DNA from: Chloroflexota bacterium
Lineage (GTDB): Bacteria > Chloroflexota > Limnocylindria > P2-11E
Direction of reading: 5' to 3'
Length of the DNA: 58,087 nt
Assembly (NCBI GenBank): GCA_005883625.1
Contig: VBDU01000065.1
Span: forward strand, 1-58,087
The notes beneath the pieces were generated by a model, which was given only the letters and a program-made list of their open reading frames with translations, did no database searches and was not told where the DNA came from. The position numbers were made by a program, and so were the translations under genes. Below, piece after piece: positions 15,856 through 24,539 of this stretch. Every line of letters begins with the position of its first letter. Positions within the stretch are counted from its first letter, which is position 1.

Positions 15856-18800
15856 ATGCCTGAGCTCACGCGACGTGAGTTCCTGAAGCTCGGCGCGGGC
15901 GGTGCCGCCGGTATCGCCGTCGTCGGCAACCCCCTCGGGTTCGACCTCAAGGCCGCGAAGAAGCGCCAGATCGAGTCGCGTATCACGGGCGCCAAGGAGT
16001 CCAAGTCGATCTGCCCCTACTGCGCCGTGGGCTGCGCGCTCATCGCCTACACGAAACAGGTCAACGGCAAGACCGAGATCCTCCAGATCGAGGGCGACCC
16101 CGACAGCCCGGTCAACGAAGGGCGTCTCTGCCCCAAGGGCGCGAGCGCGATGCAGCTCGCGACGAGCTCGCGCCGCGTCGAGCACCCGATGTATCGCGCG
16201 CCGGGCTCGACGAAGTGGGAAGTCAAGGACTGGGACTTCGTCCTCGACAAGATCGCGCAGAACATCAAGGCCTCGCGCGACAACACCTTCGTCGCGCAAG
16301 ACGCGAGCGGGAACGTGGTCAACCGCACCGAGGGCATCGCCTTCGCGGGAGGCGCCGCCTTCAGCAGCGAAGAGGGCTACTTCGCCACGAAGGTGATGCG
16401 CGGACTGGGCGTCGTCCACCTGGAGCAGCAAGCCCGGGTCTGACACGGCCCAACGGTGGTCAGTTTGGCCGCCACGTTCGGACGAGGAGCGATGACGAAC
16501 CACTGGCGTGACATCAAGCACGCCGACCTCATCCTGATCAACGGCGCCAACCCCGCGGAAGCGCACCCGGTCGGCTTCCAGTGGTTCGTGAAGGCCAAGC
16601 TCGATCCGACGAAGGGGCCTGGCGCGGGCGGCGGCGCGAAGATGGTCCACGCGGACCCGCGCTTCACGCGGACGTCCGCGCTCGCCGATACCTATCTGCG
16701 GATCCGCACCGGTACCGACGTGGCCTACTTCGGCGGGCTCATCAACTACGTCCTCCAGAACGACCTCTACCACGCCGACTACGTGAAGAACTACACGAAC
16801 GCGTCCTTCATCGTCCGCGAGGGCTACGACTTCAAGGACGGTCTCTTCTCCGGGTACAACGCCGCGACGCGCTCCTACGACATCTCGACCTGGGCCTACG
16901 AGACCGAGGGTGATCCGCTCAGCGGGCCGCCTGGAGCGACGCAGGCCCGAGCGAAGCGCGACATGACGCTGGAGCACCCGCGGAGCGTCTTCCAGCTCCT
17001 CAAGAAGCATTTCTCCCGCTACACGCCGCAGATGGTCTCCTCGATCACCGGCATCCCGATCCTCGACTTCATGAGCGTGGCCCGGATGGTCGGCGAGATG
17101 GGAAAGCCGGACAAGGTGATGACGATCGTGTACGCGGTCGGCCTCACGCACCACACGACCGGCGGTCAGCTCATCCGCTCCGGCGCGCTCCTCCAGCTGC
17201 TGCTCGGCAACATGGGCCGCCCCGGTGGCGGGATGAACGCCGAACGTGGCCACGCGAACATCCAGGGGAACACCGACCACGCCATCAGCTGGGAGATCCT
17301 GCCCGGCTACCTGCGGATCCCGGCGCCCGGCCAGAAGAACCTCGACCAGTACGTCCAGGCCAGCGCCCCGAAGAGGAGCGACCCGAACTCGTGGAACTTC
17401 TTTGGGATCAACTACCGCAACTTCATGGTGAGCCTGCTCAAAGGCTGGTACGGCGACGCCGCGAAGAAGGAGAACGAATACGCCTTCGACTTCATCCCGA
17501 AGCCGGGCACGAACTCGTCGTGGATGTCGATCTACGACCAGGCGCTCAAGGGGAAGATGGAGGGCGTAATGCTCAGCGGCATGACCGCGACGAGCATCGG
17601 CCCGGACTCGAACCAGGTCCTCCAGGGGCTGGCGAAGCTCAAGTGGCTCGTCGTCATGGACGCGCTCCCGACGACGAGCTCCGAGTTCTGGCGGGCGCCG
17701 GGGATGGAGGGGGCGAAGATCAACACCGAGGTCTTCCTGCTCCCCGCGACCCATTGGATCGAAAAAGACGGTTCCTTCGTCAACAGCGGTCGCTGGTCGC
17801 AGTGGAAGGAGCAGGTCGTCCCCCCCGAGGGCGATGCTCGCCACGATCACTGGATCCTCGCGGAGCTATTCGATCGCGTGAAGACGCTGTACCGGCAGCA
17901 GGGCGGGAAGTTCACCGACCCGATCATGGCGCTGACCCTGAACTACAAGGACCCGAAGAAGCCCGAGCTCGACGAGATCGCGAAGGAGATCAACGGGAAG
18001 AACCTGACCACCGGCAGCCAGATGACCTCCTTCGCGCTGCTGAAGGACGACGGCACGACGACCGCGGGCGACTGGATCTACACCGGCAGCTACCCGGACG
18101 CGGGCAACCTGATGAAGCGGCGGAAGGGCATCCAGGATCCGAAGGCGAACGACCCGACGGGCATGGGCTTCTACCACGAATGGGCCTGGAGCTGGCCGCT
18201 CAACCGGCGCGTCATGTACAACCGCGCGTCGGCCGACCTCGATGGGAAGCCGTGGGACCCCAACCGCCCCGGTATCCAGTGGAACGGGACGGCATGGACC
18301 GGCGACGTGCCGGACTACCCCGCGAACATGAATCCGAAGGACCCGGCCGCATGGCTGCCGTTCATCATGAACGGCGAGGGCGTCGGCCGACTCTTCTCGA
18401 ACTCGATGCTCGACGGCCCGATCCCCGAGCACTACGAGCCGTATGAGGCGCCCATCCCGAACCCGCTCCACCCGAACGTCTCTGAAGATCCCGTCGCTTT
18501 CCTCTACGACCAGGCCGCGGGCCGGCCGAACCGGTTCGGCAAGGTGGACAAATATCCGTACGTCGCCACGAGCTACCGGCTCACCGAGCACGAGCACTAC
18601 GTCACGCAGCACGTCCCGTTGCTCGTCGGGCTGCAGCCACAGGCGTTCGTCGAGATCCCGCAGGAGCTCGCCGACGAGAAGGGGATCAAGAGCGGCGACC
18701 GCGTCCGCGTGTCCAGCGAGCGGGGCAAGCTCGAGGTCTCGGCTTTGGTCACGAAGCGGCTCGGGCCGATCACCCTCGCCGGGAACAAGAAGGTGTACCA

Positions 18801-18963
18801 GATCGGCATCCCGATCCACTGGGGCTTCGTCGGCGTGTCTGCGGACCAGAATCCGGAGAAGTCCAAGTACTGGCTGGCGAACGCGCTCACACCCATGGTC
18901 GGCGACGTCGGCGCGAGGACGCCCGAGTTCAAGGCGTTCCTCGTGAACATCGAGAAATTCTGA
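15856..18963 (+). CDS. fdnG: Selenocysteine-containing formate dehydrogenase, catalytic alpha subunit
   Basis: This molybdo/tungsto bis-MGD enzyme oxidises formate to CO2. Counting from ATG 15856 it is 1035 residues, interrupted only by a TGA at codon 196 (16441-16443), the Sec position of E. coli FdnG. Sequence on both sides is conserved (LEQQARV-TGA-HGPTVVSLAATFGRGAMTNHW). The N-terminus has a twin-arginine signal (TRREFLKLG), then a [4Fe-4S] site C53-P-Y-C56-A-V-G-C60 and RLCPKG. A hairpin follows the TGA. The stop overlaps the fdhE start (TGATG). The enzyme is exported by Tat and faces outward. Gene callers will split it at 16443. Confidence 0.95.
16441..16473 (+). promoter_or_regulatory. 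UGA(Sec) codon and SECIS hairpin
   Basis: The in-frame TGA is followed by an 8-bp stem, 16455-16462 with 16466-16473 (two G-U pairs), closed by the loop GUU at 16463-16465. The spacing and G-U-containing apical loop match bacterial SECIS elements read by SelB. This is read from sequence; folding energy was not computed. Confidence 0.8.
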
Positions 18964-19760
18964 TGGCGTTCTTGCTCGCGGAGACGACCGCCGTTTGGGA
19001 GGCGCGCCGCAAACGGGCGAAGGAGCTCGGCGAGCGGTACGACTTCGCACGCGAGCTGCTCGACCTCTACGCCGCGCTTCTCGAGGGGCAGGCGTCGACC
19101 TACGAGCGCGCGCTCCACGATCGCCCCGGCGCCGCCGACCTCGCCGGCTACGTCGTGCGGACCGCCTTTCCCGCGGTCATGGACGCGACGATGGCCAAAG
19201 GGACCGAGACGCTCCGGGAAGCGGTGCTGCTCCGGTTCCACGAGGGCGATCTCGAGCGGATCGTGGAGGCGTGGCTTCGCGGCGAGGAGCAGAGCGGCAC
19301 GGACGCGTTCATCGCGCGCGCGGCGACGTCGCCGGTCCTCGAGGCGTTCCCCGAGCTCGCGGGCGAGTTCCGCCGCGAGGACGCGACCGAGCGCAGCTGC
19401 CCCTTCTGCGGCGGCTCACCGCAGCTCGCGGTGTTCGGCGAGACGGACGAGGCGCTCGTCACGCCGCAGCGCAAGCTCCACTGCTCGCGCTGTGCGACGA
19501 GCTGGACGTTCCCGCGCATGACGTGCGCGTTCTGCGGGGAGACCGAGACCAGCCGGCTGACGGTCTTGGCGGACGTCGAGCCGTTCCCGCACGTGCGCGT
19601 CGACGCGTGCGAGCGCTGCCGCCGCTACGTGCTGACCATCGACCTGCGCAAGGACCCGCGAGCCGTGCCCGTCGTCGACGAGCTCGCCGCGATCCCGCTC
19701 GATCTCGCCGCCGCGGAGCGCGGTTACGCGAAGATCGCGGCGAACCTGATGGGGTTTTAG
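18963..19760 (+). CDS. fdhE: Formate dehydrogenase accessory protein FdhE
   Basis: FdhE is a rubredoxin-like iron-binding protein needed for maturation of respiratory formate dehydrogenases. The 265-residue protein has a helical N-terminal half and four Cys pairs in the C-terminal half: CPFC, CSRC, CAFC and CERC. It overlaps the alpha-subunit stop by one base and the beta subunit follows after 2 nt, so it is co-translated with the enzyme. Its location between alpha and beta genes supports the identification. Confidence 0.93.
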   Translation: MAFLLAETTAVWEARRKRAKELGERYDFARELLDLYAALLEGQASTYERALHDRPGAADLAGYVVRTAFPAVMDATMAKGTETLREAVLLRFHEGDLERIVEAWLRGEEQSGTDAFIARAATSPVLEAFPELAGEFRREDATERSCPFCGGSPQLAVFGETDEALVTPQRKLHCSRCATSWTFPRMTCAFCGETETSRLTVLADVEPFPHVRVDACERCRRYVLTIDLRKDPRAVPVVDELAAIPLDLAAAERGYAKIAANLMGF

Positions 19761-19762
19761 CG

Positions 19763-20605
19763 ATGGCCGCATTCCAGGAACGCCCGATGGGGTTCTTCAC
19801 GGACACGTCGATCTGCATCGGCTGCAAGGCCTGCGAGGTCGCGTGCAAGGAGTGGAACCAGCTCGAGGGCAACAAGCCGCAGTTCCTCGCTGACTCCTTC
19901 GACAACACCGGACAGCTCGACGCGCAGAACTGGCGGCACGTGCAATTCATCGAGCAGGTCCCCGACAACCGCGGGACGCTCGTGCAACCCACGCCCATCG
20001 CGGGCGGGCAGGCCTGGCTGATGATGAGCGACGTCTGCAAGCACTGTAAGAACGCGAGCTGCCTCGAGGTCTGCCCGACCGGAGCCATCACCCGGACCGA
20101 GTTCGATACGGTCTTCATCCAGCAGGACGTCTGCAACGGCTGCCGCAACTGCATCTCGGCGTGCCCGTACGGCGTCATCGGGTTCAACGACCAGACGGGC
20201 ACCGTCCACAAGTGCACGCTGTGCTACGACCGTCTGCAGACTGGGATGCAGCCGGCGTGCGCGAAGGCCTGTCCGACCGAGTCGATCCAGTTCGGCTACA
20301 TCGAGGACCTCCACGCGGCGGCGGACAAGCGTCTCGCGAACCTCAAGCAGGCGGGGTACGCGAAAGCGCAGCTCTACGGCCGCGACGAGAAGGTCTACGG
20401 CGGCCTGAACGCCTTCTTCCTCCTCATGGACCAGCCCGAGACGTATGGCCTCGTGAACGAGCGCAACGCGGTCCTCCCGCGGCGCAACAACATGCCGGGC
20501 TACGTCGGTGGGGTCGCGACCGCCGCGCTCGGGCTCATCGCGGGGCTCCTCGCGTTCCGCAACGGGCGCATGAACGGGAACAACGTCGGCACGAACGACC
20601 GCTGA
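19763..20605 (+). CDS. fdnH: Formate dehydrogenase iron-sulfur (beta) subunit
   Basis: This 280-residue electron-transfer subunit carries four [4Fe-4S] clusters, with motifs CIGCKACEVACKEW, CKHCKNASCLEVCPTGAI, CNGCRNCISACPYG and CTLCYDR...CAKACPT. A C-terminal hydrophobic helix (about residues 240-260) anchors it in the membrane, as in FdnH. ATG 19763 is two bases after the fdhE stop. The stop overlaps the start of the membrane subunit (TGATG). It receives electrons from the Mo cofactor and passes them to the membrane subunit. Confidence 0.94.
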   Translation: MAAFQERPMGFFTDTSICIGCKACEVACKEWNQLEGNKPQFLADSFDNTGQLDAQNWRHVQFIEQVPDNRGTLVQPTPIAGGQAWLMMSDVCKHCKNASCLEVCPTGAITRTEFDTVFIQQDVCNGCRNCISACPYGVIGFNDQTGTVHKCTLCYDRLQTGMQPACAKACPTESIQFGYIEDLHAAADKRLANLKQAGYAKAQLYGRDEKVYGGLNAFFLLMDQPETYGLVNERNAVLPRRNNMPGYVGGVATAALGLIAGLLAFRNGRMNGNNVGTNDR

Positions 20606-21507
20606 TGCCGCCCGCCGAGCATTTCGTGCAGCCGCCGCACTGGGAGTGGTGGATCCTCGGGTACTTCTTCCTCGGCGGCCTCGCCGGCGGCTCGTACGCC
20701 CTCGGAACGCTGCTCCGCATCGCCGGCGATGCCCGCGACGAGTCCGCCACGCGTATCGCCTACGTCGCCAGCTTCATCGCGCTCATCCCGTGTCCGATCT
20801 TCCTCGCGCTCGATCTCGGCCAGCCCATCCGCTTCTGGCACATGCTCGTCGACACGAGCGACGGCGGGCTGTCGTTCAACGTCGTCTCGCCCATGTCGGT
20901 CGGCTCCTGGGCGCTGGTCCTGTTCGGCCTCTTCTCGTTCGTCTCGTTCCTGGGCGCGCTCGCGGACATGGGCCGGCTTCCCGCCGCGCGGCCGATCGCG
21001 AGCGTGCTGCGGGGTGGTCCCGGGATCGTCTGGGGCGTGTTCGGCACGGCGTTCGGCGTCTTCATCTGCGGGTACACCGGCGTCCTCCTGGCCGTATCGA
21101 ACCAGCCCGTGTGGAGTGACGGAGGCTGGGTGCTCGGTGGACTCTTCCTCGCGTCGGCGCTCGCCGGCTCGGCGGCGCTGCTGCTCCTGCTTGCGCGGTC
21201 GCGCCGTGACATCGCGTCCGACACCGAAGGGCGCATCGCGGCGGCCGACCGCATGTTCGTGATCCTCGAGGCGATCCTCATCGTGCTCTTCTTCGTGACC
21301 CTCGTCCTCGCGGACACCGTCCTCCGTGTGTTGGGTGTGTGGATCCTGCTCTGGATCGTCGTCCTCGTCGGACTGCTCGCGCCGCTCGTTTCCGGTTGGC
21401 GCCCCGACCTCGCGCGACGCTGGCCCCCGCTCGCCGCGCCGGTCCTCGCCCTCCTGGGCGTGCTCGCACTGCGCGCCCTCGTCATCTTCAGCGCGCAGTT
21501 CGGCTAG
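20605..21507 (+). CDS. NrfD/PsrC-family membrane subunit of formate dehydrogenase
   Basis: This 300-residue polytopic protein has about eight to nine helices and belongs to the NrfD/PsrC quinone-interacting family (WWILGYFFLGGLAGGSYALG; LDLGQPIRFWHML; SPMSVGSWAL; GYTGVLLAVSNQPVW). It stands where FdnI, the dihaem cytochrome b, is found in E. coli, so electrons probably go to quinone without haem b in this subunit. ATG 20605 overlaps the beta-subunit stop. It is the last gene of the operon. Confidence 0.9.
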   Translation: MPPAEHFVQPPHWEWWILGYFFLGGLAGGSYALGTLLRIAGDARDESATRIAYVASFIALIPCPIFLALDLGQPIRFWHMLVDTSDGGLSFNVVSPMSVGSWALVLFGLFSFVSFLGALADMGRLPAARPIASVLRGGPGIVWGVFGTAFGVFICGYTGVLLAVSNQPVWSDGGWVLGGLFLASALAGSAALLLLLARSRRDIASDTEGRIAAADRMFVILEAILIVLFFVTLVLADTVLRVLGVWILLWIVVLVGLLAPLVSGWRPDLARRWPPLAAPVLALLGVLALRALVIFSAQFG

Positions 21508-21515
21508 TCCGTTGA

Positions 21516-21530
21516 GGGGGCGCCGCCCCC
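21516..21530. terminator. GC-rich palindrome between convergent genes
   Basis: GGGGGCG-C-CGCCCCC (21516-21530) sits 9 nt after the NrfD-type gene and 29 nt from the convergent minus-strand stop. There is no T tract. It is a candidate bidirectional terminator or one of several G-run/C-run mini-palindromes in this window. Confidence 0.45.
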
Positions 21531-21558
21531 CAGACGCCCGGTCGAGACCCGCGCGCTC

Positions 21559-21777
21559 CTAGACGGCGTTCAGGGCTTGGGTGAGATCCGCCGCGTCCTC
21601 GAAGGTCCGCTCGGGCAGCCGCCGCAGGCTCGCGACGATCTCGTCCGCCAGCTTGGCCTTGCCGGCCTCGCGAAGGACGTCCGCCTTCGCGACCGGGTAG
21701 ACGAGGTCCTTCACGAACTGCGAGGCGACCGCGCTCTGGTCGAGCTCCTGCATGCCAGGAGGCAGAGCGAGTCGCAT
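21559..21777 (-). CDS. DUF2795-like small protein
   Basis: The 72-residue protein resembles the DUF2795 family: the pattern SQFVKDLVYPVAKADVLREAGKAKLADEIVASLRRLPERTFEDAADLTQAL matches the usual LKGVDYPASRDDLVEHA...LRALPDREY arrangement. It is a compact helical domain with no known biochemical role. It lies 12 nt downstream of the SIMPL gene in the same direction, so the two are likely one transcript. Confidence 0.7.
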   Translation of the reverse strand: MRLALPPGMQELDQSAVASQFVKDLVYPVAKADVLREAGKAKLADEIVASLRRLPERTFEDAADLTQALNAV

Positions 21778-21789
21778 GCCAACCGTCGT

Positions 21790-22560
21790 TTATCCCCCGA
21801 TTTCGAACTGCACCTGCACGCGCACCATCACCTGGAGCTCGCCCATCGGTAGCTGCGGTGGAAGCGCCGCCGGCGCCGCCGACTTCACCAGCTGCGAGTA
21901 GGTCGTCGTGTCGACGGTCGGCGCCAACCCAACGTCGCTCACGCTCACCACTTTGCCGAGCGCGACGCCCGCGGTCTTCGCCATCGCCTCGGCCTTCGAC
22001 CGCGCGTCCCCGATCGCCTGAGCGCGCGCGGTCGCCTGTACGGCCTTCGGGTCGAACAGCGTGAACGTCACCGTCGCCGTCGCCGCATTGTCGCCCTGGA
22101 CGAGCGTGTCGAGCGCCCTCCCGACGCCGTCGGTCCCGTGAAGGGTGAGCACGAGCTGCTGTGTTCCCTGGAAGCCCGTGAGGCGCGGTGCCTTTCCCTG
22201 CTCGTACGCGTACTGGGGATCGATCCGGTAGATCGCGGTCTTCGTGTCCGCGTCCGCGATGCCGAGCGCCTTGGCCTTCTGGAGGAGCGCATCGATGCGC
22301 TGCGCGAGGAGATCCTGCGCCTGGGCGGCGGTCGAACCCTGCACGATCGCGCCAACGCCGACGACCGCGGCGTCCGGCTTGACGCGGACGATCGCGTCGC
22401 CCGTCGTCACGATGCCGGCGGGGATGGCTCCGCCCGGCGCGGGCAGGGCGGGCGCGATCGTCGTGGCCTGCGCGGGCGCCTTCGCGGCGAGGACGAGCGC
22501 GACGAGGACGGCGGCGAGGCCGATGGTTCCGAGGACGGTCTTCTGGAAGAACGTGAGCAT
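21790..22560 (-). CDS. SIMPL (DUF541) domain protein
   Basis: The 256-residue exported or membrane-anchored protein has an N-terminal hydrophobic segment (residues 8-28) followed by a SIMPL/DUF541 domain ([66 protein letters not shown]). Family members are periplasmic or cell-surface proteins linked to oxidative stress or surface maintenance, with no defined activity. ATG 22560 is divergent from the carboxylase operon. Confidence 0.85.
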   Translation of the reverse strand: MLTFFQKTVLGTIGLAAVLVALVLAAKAPAQATTIAPALPAPGGAIPAGIVTTGDAIVRVKPDAAVVGVGAIVQGSTAAQAQDLLAQRIDALLQKAKALGIADADTKTAIYRIDPQYAYEQGKAPRLTGFQGTQQLVLTLHGTDGVGRALDTLVQGDNAATATVTFTLFDPKAVQATARAQAIGDARSKAEAMAKTAGVALGKVVSVSDVGLAPTVDTTTYSQLVKSAAPAALPPQLPMGELQVMVRVQVQFEIGG

Positions 22561-22663
22561 GCGGTCACTCCCTCTCTATGGTGGCTTCACCCTCTTGACG
22601 CGGCCGGCCTCGCGAAGTTCCGGCGCCCGCGCGAGCGCACGCTCGCTCGCCGTCGGTGCTGCG

Positions 22664-22669
22664 TATCCT
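22664..22669 (+). promoter_or_regulatory. Putative -10 box of the propionyl-CoA carboxylase operon
   Basis: TATCCT lies 8 nt before the ATG at 22678 with no Shine-Dalgarno, consistent with a leaderless or near-leaderless transcript. No good -35 is seen. Confidence 0.4.
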
Positions 22670-22677
22670 CACGGCCG

Positions 22678-24225
22678 ATGAAGCCCAGAGAGCGCCTCGC
22701 CGCGCTGCGCGCGCAGTCCGCGCTCGGCGGTGGCGCAGAGCGCATCCAGCAGCAACACGCAAAGGGCAAGCTCACCGCGCGCGAGCGGATCGAGCTCCTT
22801 CTCGACGAGGGCAGCTTCACCGAGCTCGACGCGTTCGTCATGGCGCGCCCGACGGAGCTCATCGCCGACGAGGACCGCGTCACGGGCGACGGCGTCGTGA
22901 CCGGCTTCGGGCGCATCGACGGCCGCAACGTGTACGTCTTCTCCCAGGATTTCACGGTCTTCGGCGGATCCCTGGCGGAGGGACACGCCGCCAAGATCTG
23001 TAAGGTCATGGACCTCGCGGTCCGCAACGGCGCGCCGATCATCGGCCTCAACGACTCAGGCGGAGCGCGTATCCAGGAGGGGGTCGTGTCGCTGGGCGGC
23101 TACGCCGACATCTTCCTCCGCAACGTGCTCGCCTCCGGGGTCGTGCCGCAGCTCTCGGCGATCCTCGGTCCCTGCGCGGGCGGCGCGGTGTACTCACCCG
23201 CGATCACCGACTTCGTCGCGATGGTCCGAGACACGAGCTACATGTTCGTGACCGGACCGAATGTCGTGAAGACGGTGACGCACGAGGACGTGACGCAGGA
23301 CGAGCTTGGCGGCGCCGACGTGCATGCGGAGCGCTCGGGGGTCGCGCACTTCGAGGCGGACGACGAGCGGTCCTGCCTCGCGCTCCTGCGGCGGCTCGTG
23401 GGCTATCTCCCGGCGAACAACCTTGACCCGGCGCCGATCGTCCCCACGGAGGATCCCTGGGATCGCGAGGACCGCGCGCTCGACGACATCGTGCCCGAGC
23501 AGGCGGCGAAGGCGTACGACATGACCGACGTCATCCGGCGGATCGTCGACGAAGGCGACATGCTCGAGGTGCACGAGCGCTGGGCGCGCAACATCGTCTG
23601 CGCGTTCGCCCGGCTCGACGGGCGCACGGTGGGCGTCGTCGCGCAGCAGCCGATGGTCCTCGCCGGGGTCCTCGACATCGACGCCTCGATCAAGGCCGCC
23701 CGCTTCGTGCGCTTCTGCGACGCGTTCAACATCCCGCTCGTCACGCTCGTGGACGTGCCGGGATTCCTGCCCGGGACCGCGCAGGAGCACGGCGGGATCA
23801 TCCGCAACGGCGCGAAGCTCCTCTACGCGTACGCCGAGGCCACCGTTCCCAAGCTCACCGTCATCACGCGCAAGGCTTACGGCGGCGCGTACGACGTCAT
23901 GTCGAGCAAGCACATCCGCGGCGACTACAACGTCGCCTGGCCGTCCGCGGAGATCGCGGTCATGGGTCCGGAGGGCGCCGTGAACGTCGTCTACCGCGAC
24001 GAGCTCGCGAAGGCCGAGGATGCCGACCGGCGGCGCGCCGAGCTCGTCGCCGAGTACGTTGAGCGCTTCGCGAACCCGTACGTCGCCGCCGCGCGCGGCT
24101 ACATCGACGACGTCATCGAGCCGCACGCGACGCGACCGCGCCTGGTCGCCGCGCTACGCTCTCTGGCCGGGAAGCGCGACAGGAACCCGGCGAAAAAGCA
24201 CGGGAACATCCCGCTGCGAAGATGA
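22678..24225 (+). CDS. pccB: Acyl-CoA (propionyl-CoA) carboxylase carboxyltransferase subunit
   Basis: This subunit transfers the carboxyl group from carboxybiotin to propionyl-CoA (or a related acyl-CoA). The 515-residue crotonase-fold protein has both acyl-CoA carboxylase halves: an N-terminal motif with [14 protein letters not shown] and [16 protein letters not shown], and a C-terminal motif with [29 protein letters not shown] and [15 protein letters not shown]. The ATG at 22678 is chosen because upstream in-frame sequence overlaps the divergent SIMPL gene. The methylmalonyl-CoA mutase and epimerase in the same cluster favour propionyl-CoA over acetyl-CoA. Confidence 0.93.
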   Translation: MKPRERLAALRAQSALGGGAERIQQQHAKGKLTARERIELLLDEGSFTELDAFVMARPTELIADEDRVTGDGVVTGFGRIDGRNVYVFSQDFTVFGGSLAEGHAAKICKVMDLAVRNGAPIIGLNDSGGARIQEGVVSLGGYADIFLRNVLASGVVPQLSAILGPCAGGAVYSPAITDFVAMVRDTSYMFVTGPNVVKTVTHEDVTQDELGGADVHAERSGVAHFEADDERSCLALLRRLVGYLPANNLDPAPIVPTEDPWDREDRALDDIVPEQAAKAYDMTDVIRRIVDEGDMLEVHERWARNIVCAFARLDGRTVGVVAQQPMVLAGVLDIDASIKAARFVRFCDAFNIPLVTLVDVPGFLPGTAQEHGGIIRNGAKLLYAYAEATVPKLTVITRKAYGGAYDVMSSKHIRGDYNVAWPSAEIAVMGPEGAVNVVYRDELAKAEDADRRRAELVAEYVERFANPYVAAARGYIDDVIEPHATRPRLVAALRSLAGKRDRNPAKKHGNIPLRR

Positions 24226-24539
24226 AGAAGGAGTGCCTTCGCGACTTCTTCGCCCTCGGCAAAGAGTGGGACGGGCACGAGCGCAAGCGGGCCGTCGGGT
24301 ACATCAACTCGGAGATGCTCTGGGAGGACAAGGAAGAAGGCCGCTTCTGCATGGTCGTGCACTTCACCAGCAAGGACGCGTACTTCAAGAACGCGGGCTC
24401 GCCGGAGCAGGACGCGTTCTACAAGCGGATGCGCGCGTGCCTCGAAGGCGACCCCGAGTGGATCGACGGCACGTACGAGCAATGGGACAGCACCTACGCG
24501 CACCCGCCGGCGTGGGGTGAGCCCGCGCGAAAGACCTGA
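24222..24539 (+). CDS. Small ABM-like protein within the carboxylase operon
   Basis: This 105-residue protein ([69 protein letters not shown]) looks like a dimeric alpha+beta barrel (antibiotic biosynthesis monooxygenase-like) protein: a beta strand ending in [14 protein letters not shown], then a helix with FYKRMRACL. It overlaps the stop of pccB by ATGA and its own stop overlaps the apparent start of the biotin carboxylase. It has no known partner role in carboxylase; the operon position is the only clue. Confidence 0.7.
   Translation: MKKECLRDFFALGKEWDGHERKRAVGYINSEMLWEDKEEGRFCMVVHFTSKDAYFKNAGSPEQDAFYKRMRACLEGDPEWIDGTYEQWDSTYAHPPAWGEPARKT

Noticed and set aside
16441..16443. TGA as the end of a short formate dehydrogenase fragment
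   Set aside because: Homology continues in frame and a SECIS follows, so it is read as selenocysteine.
15508..17850. 780-codon ORF on the minus strand over the formate dehydrogenase gene
   Set aside because: It is an antisense shadow of GC-biased codons; its composition (Arg/His/Asp-rich) matches no family, while the plus strand is clearly formate dehydrogenase. Only its last 96 codons (the DUF6457 protein) are real.
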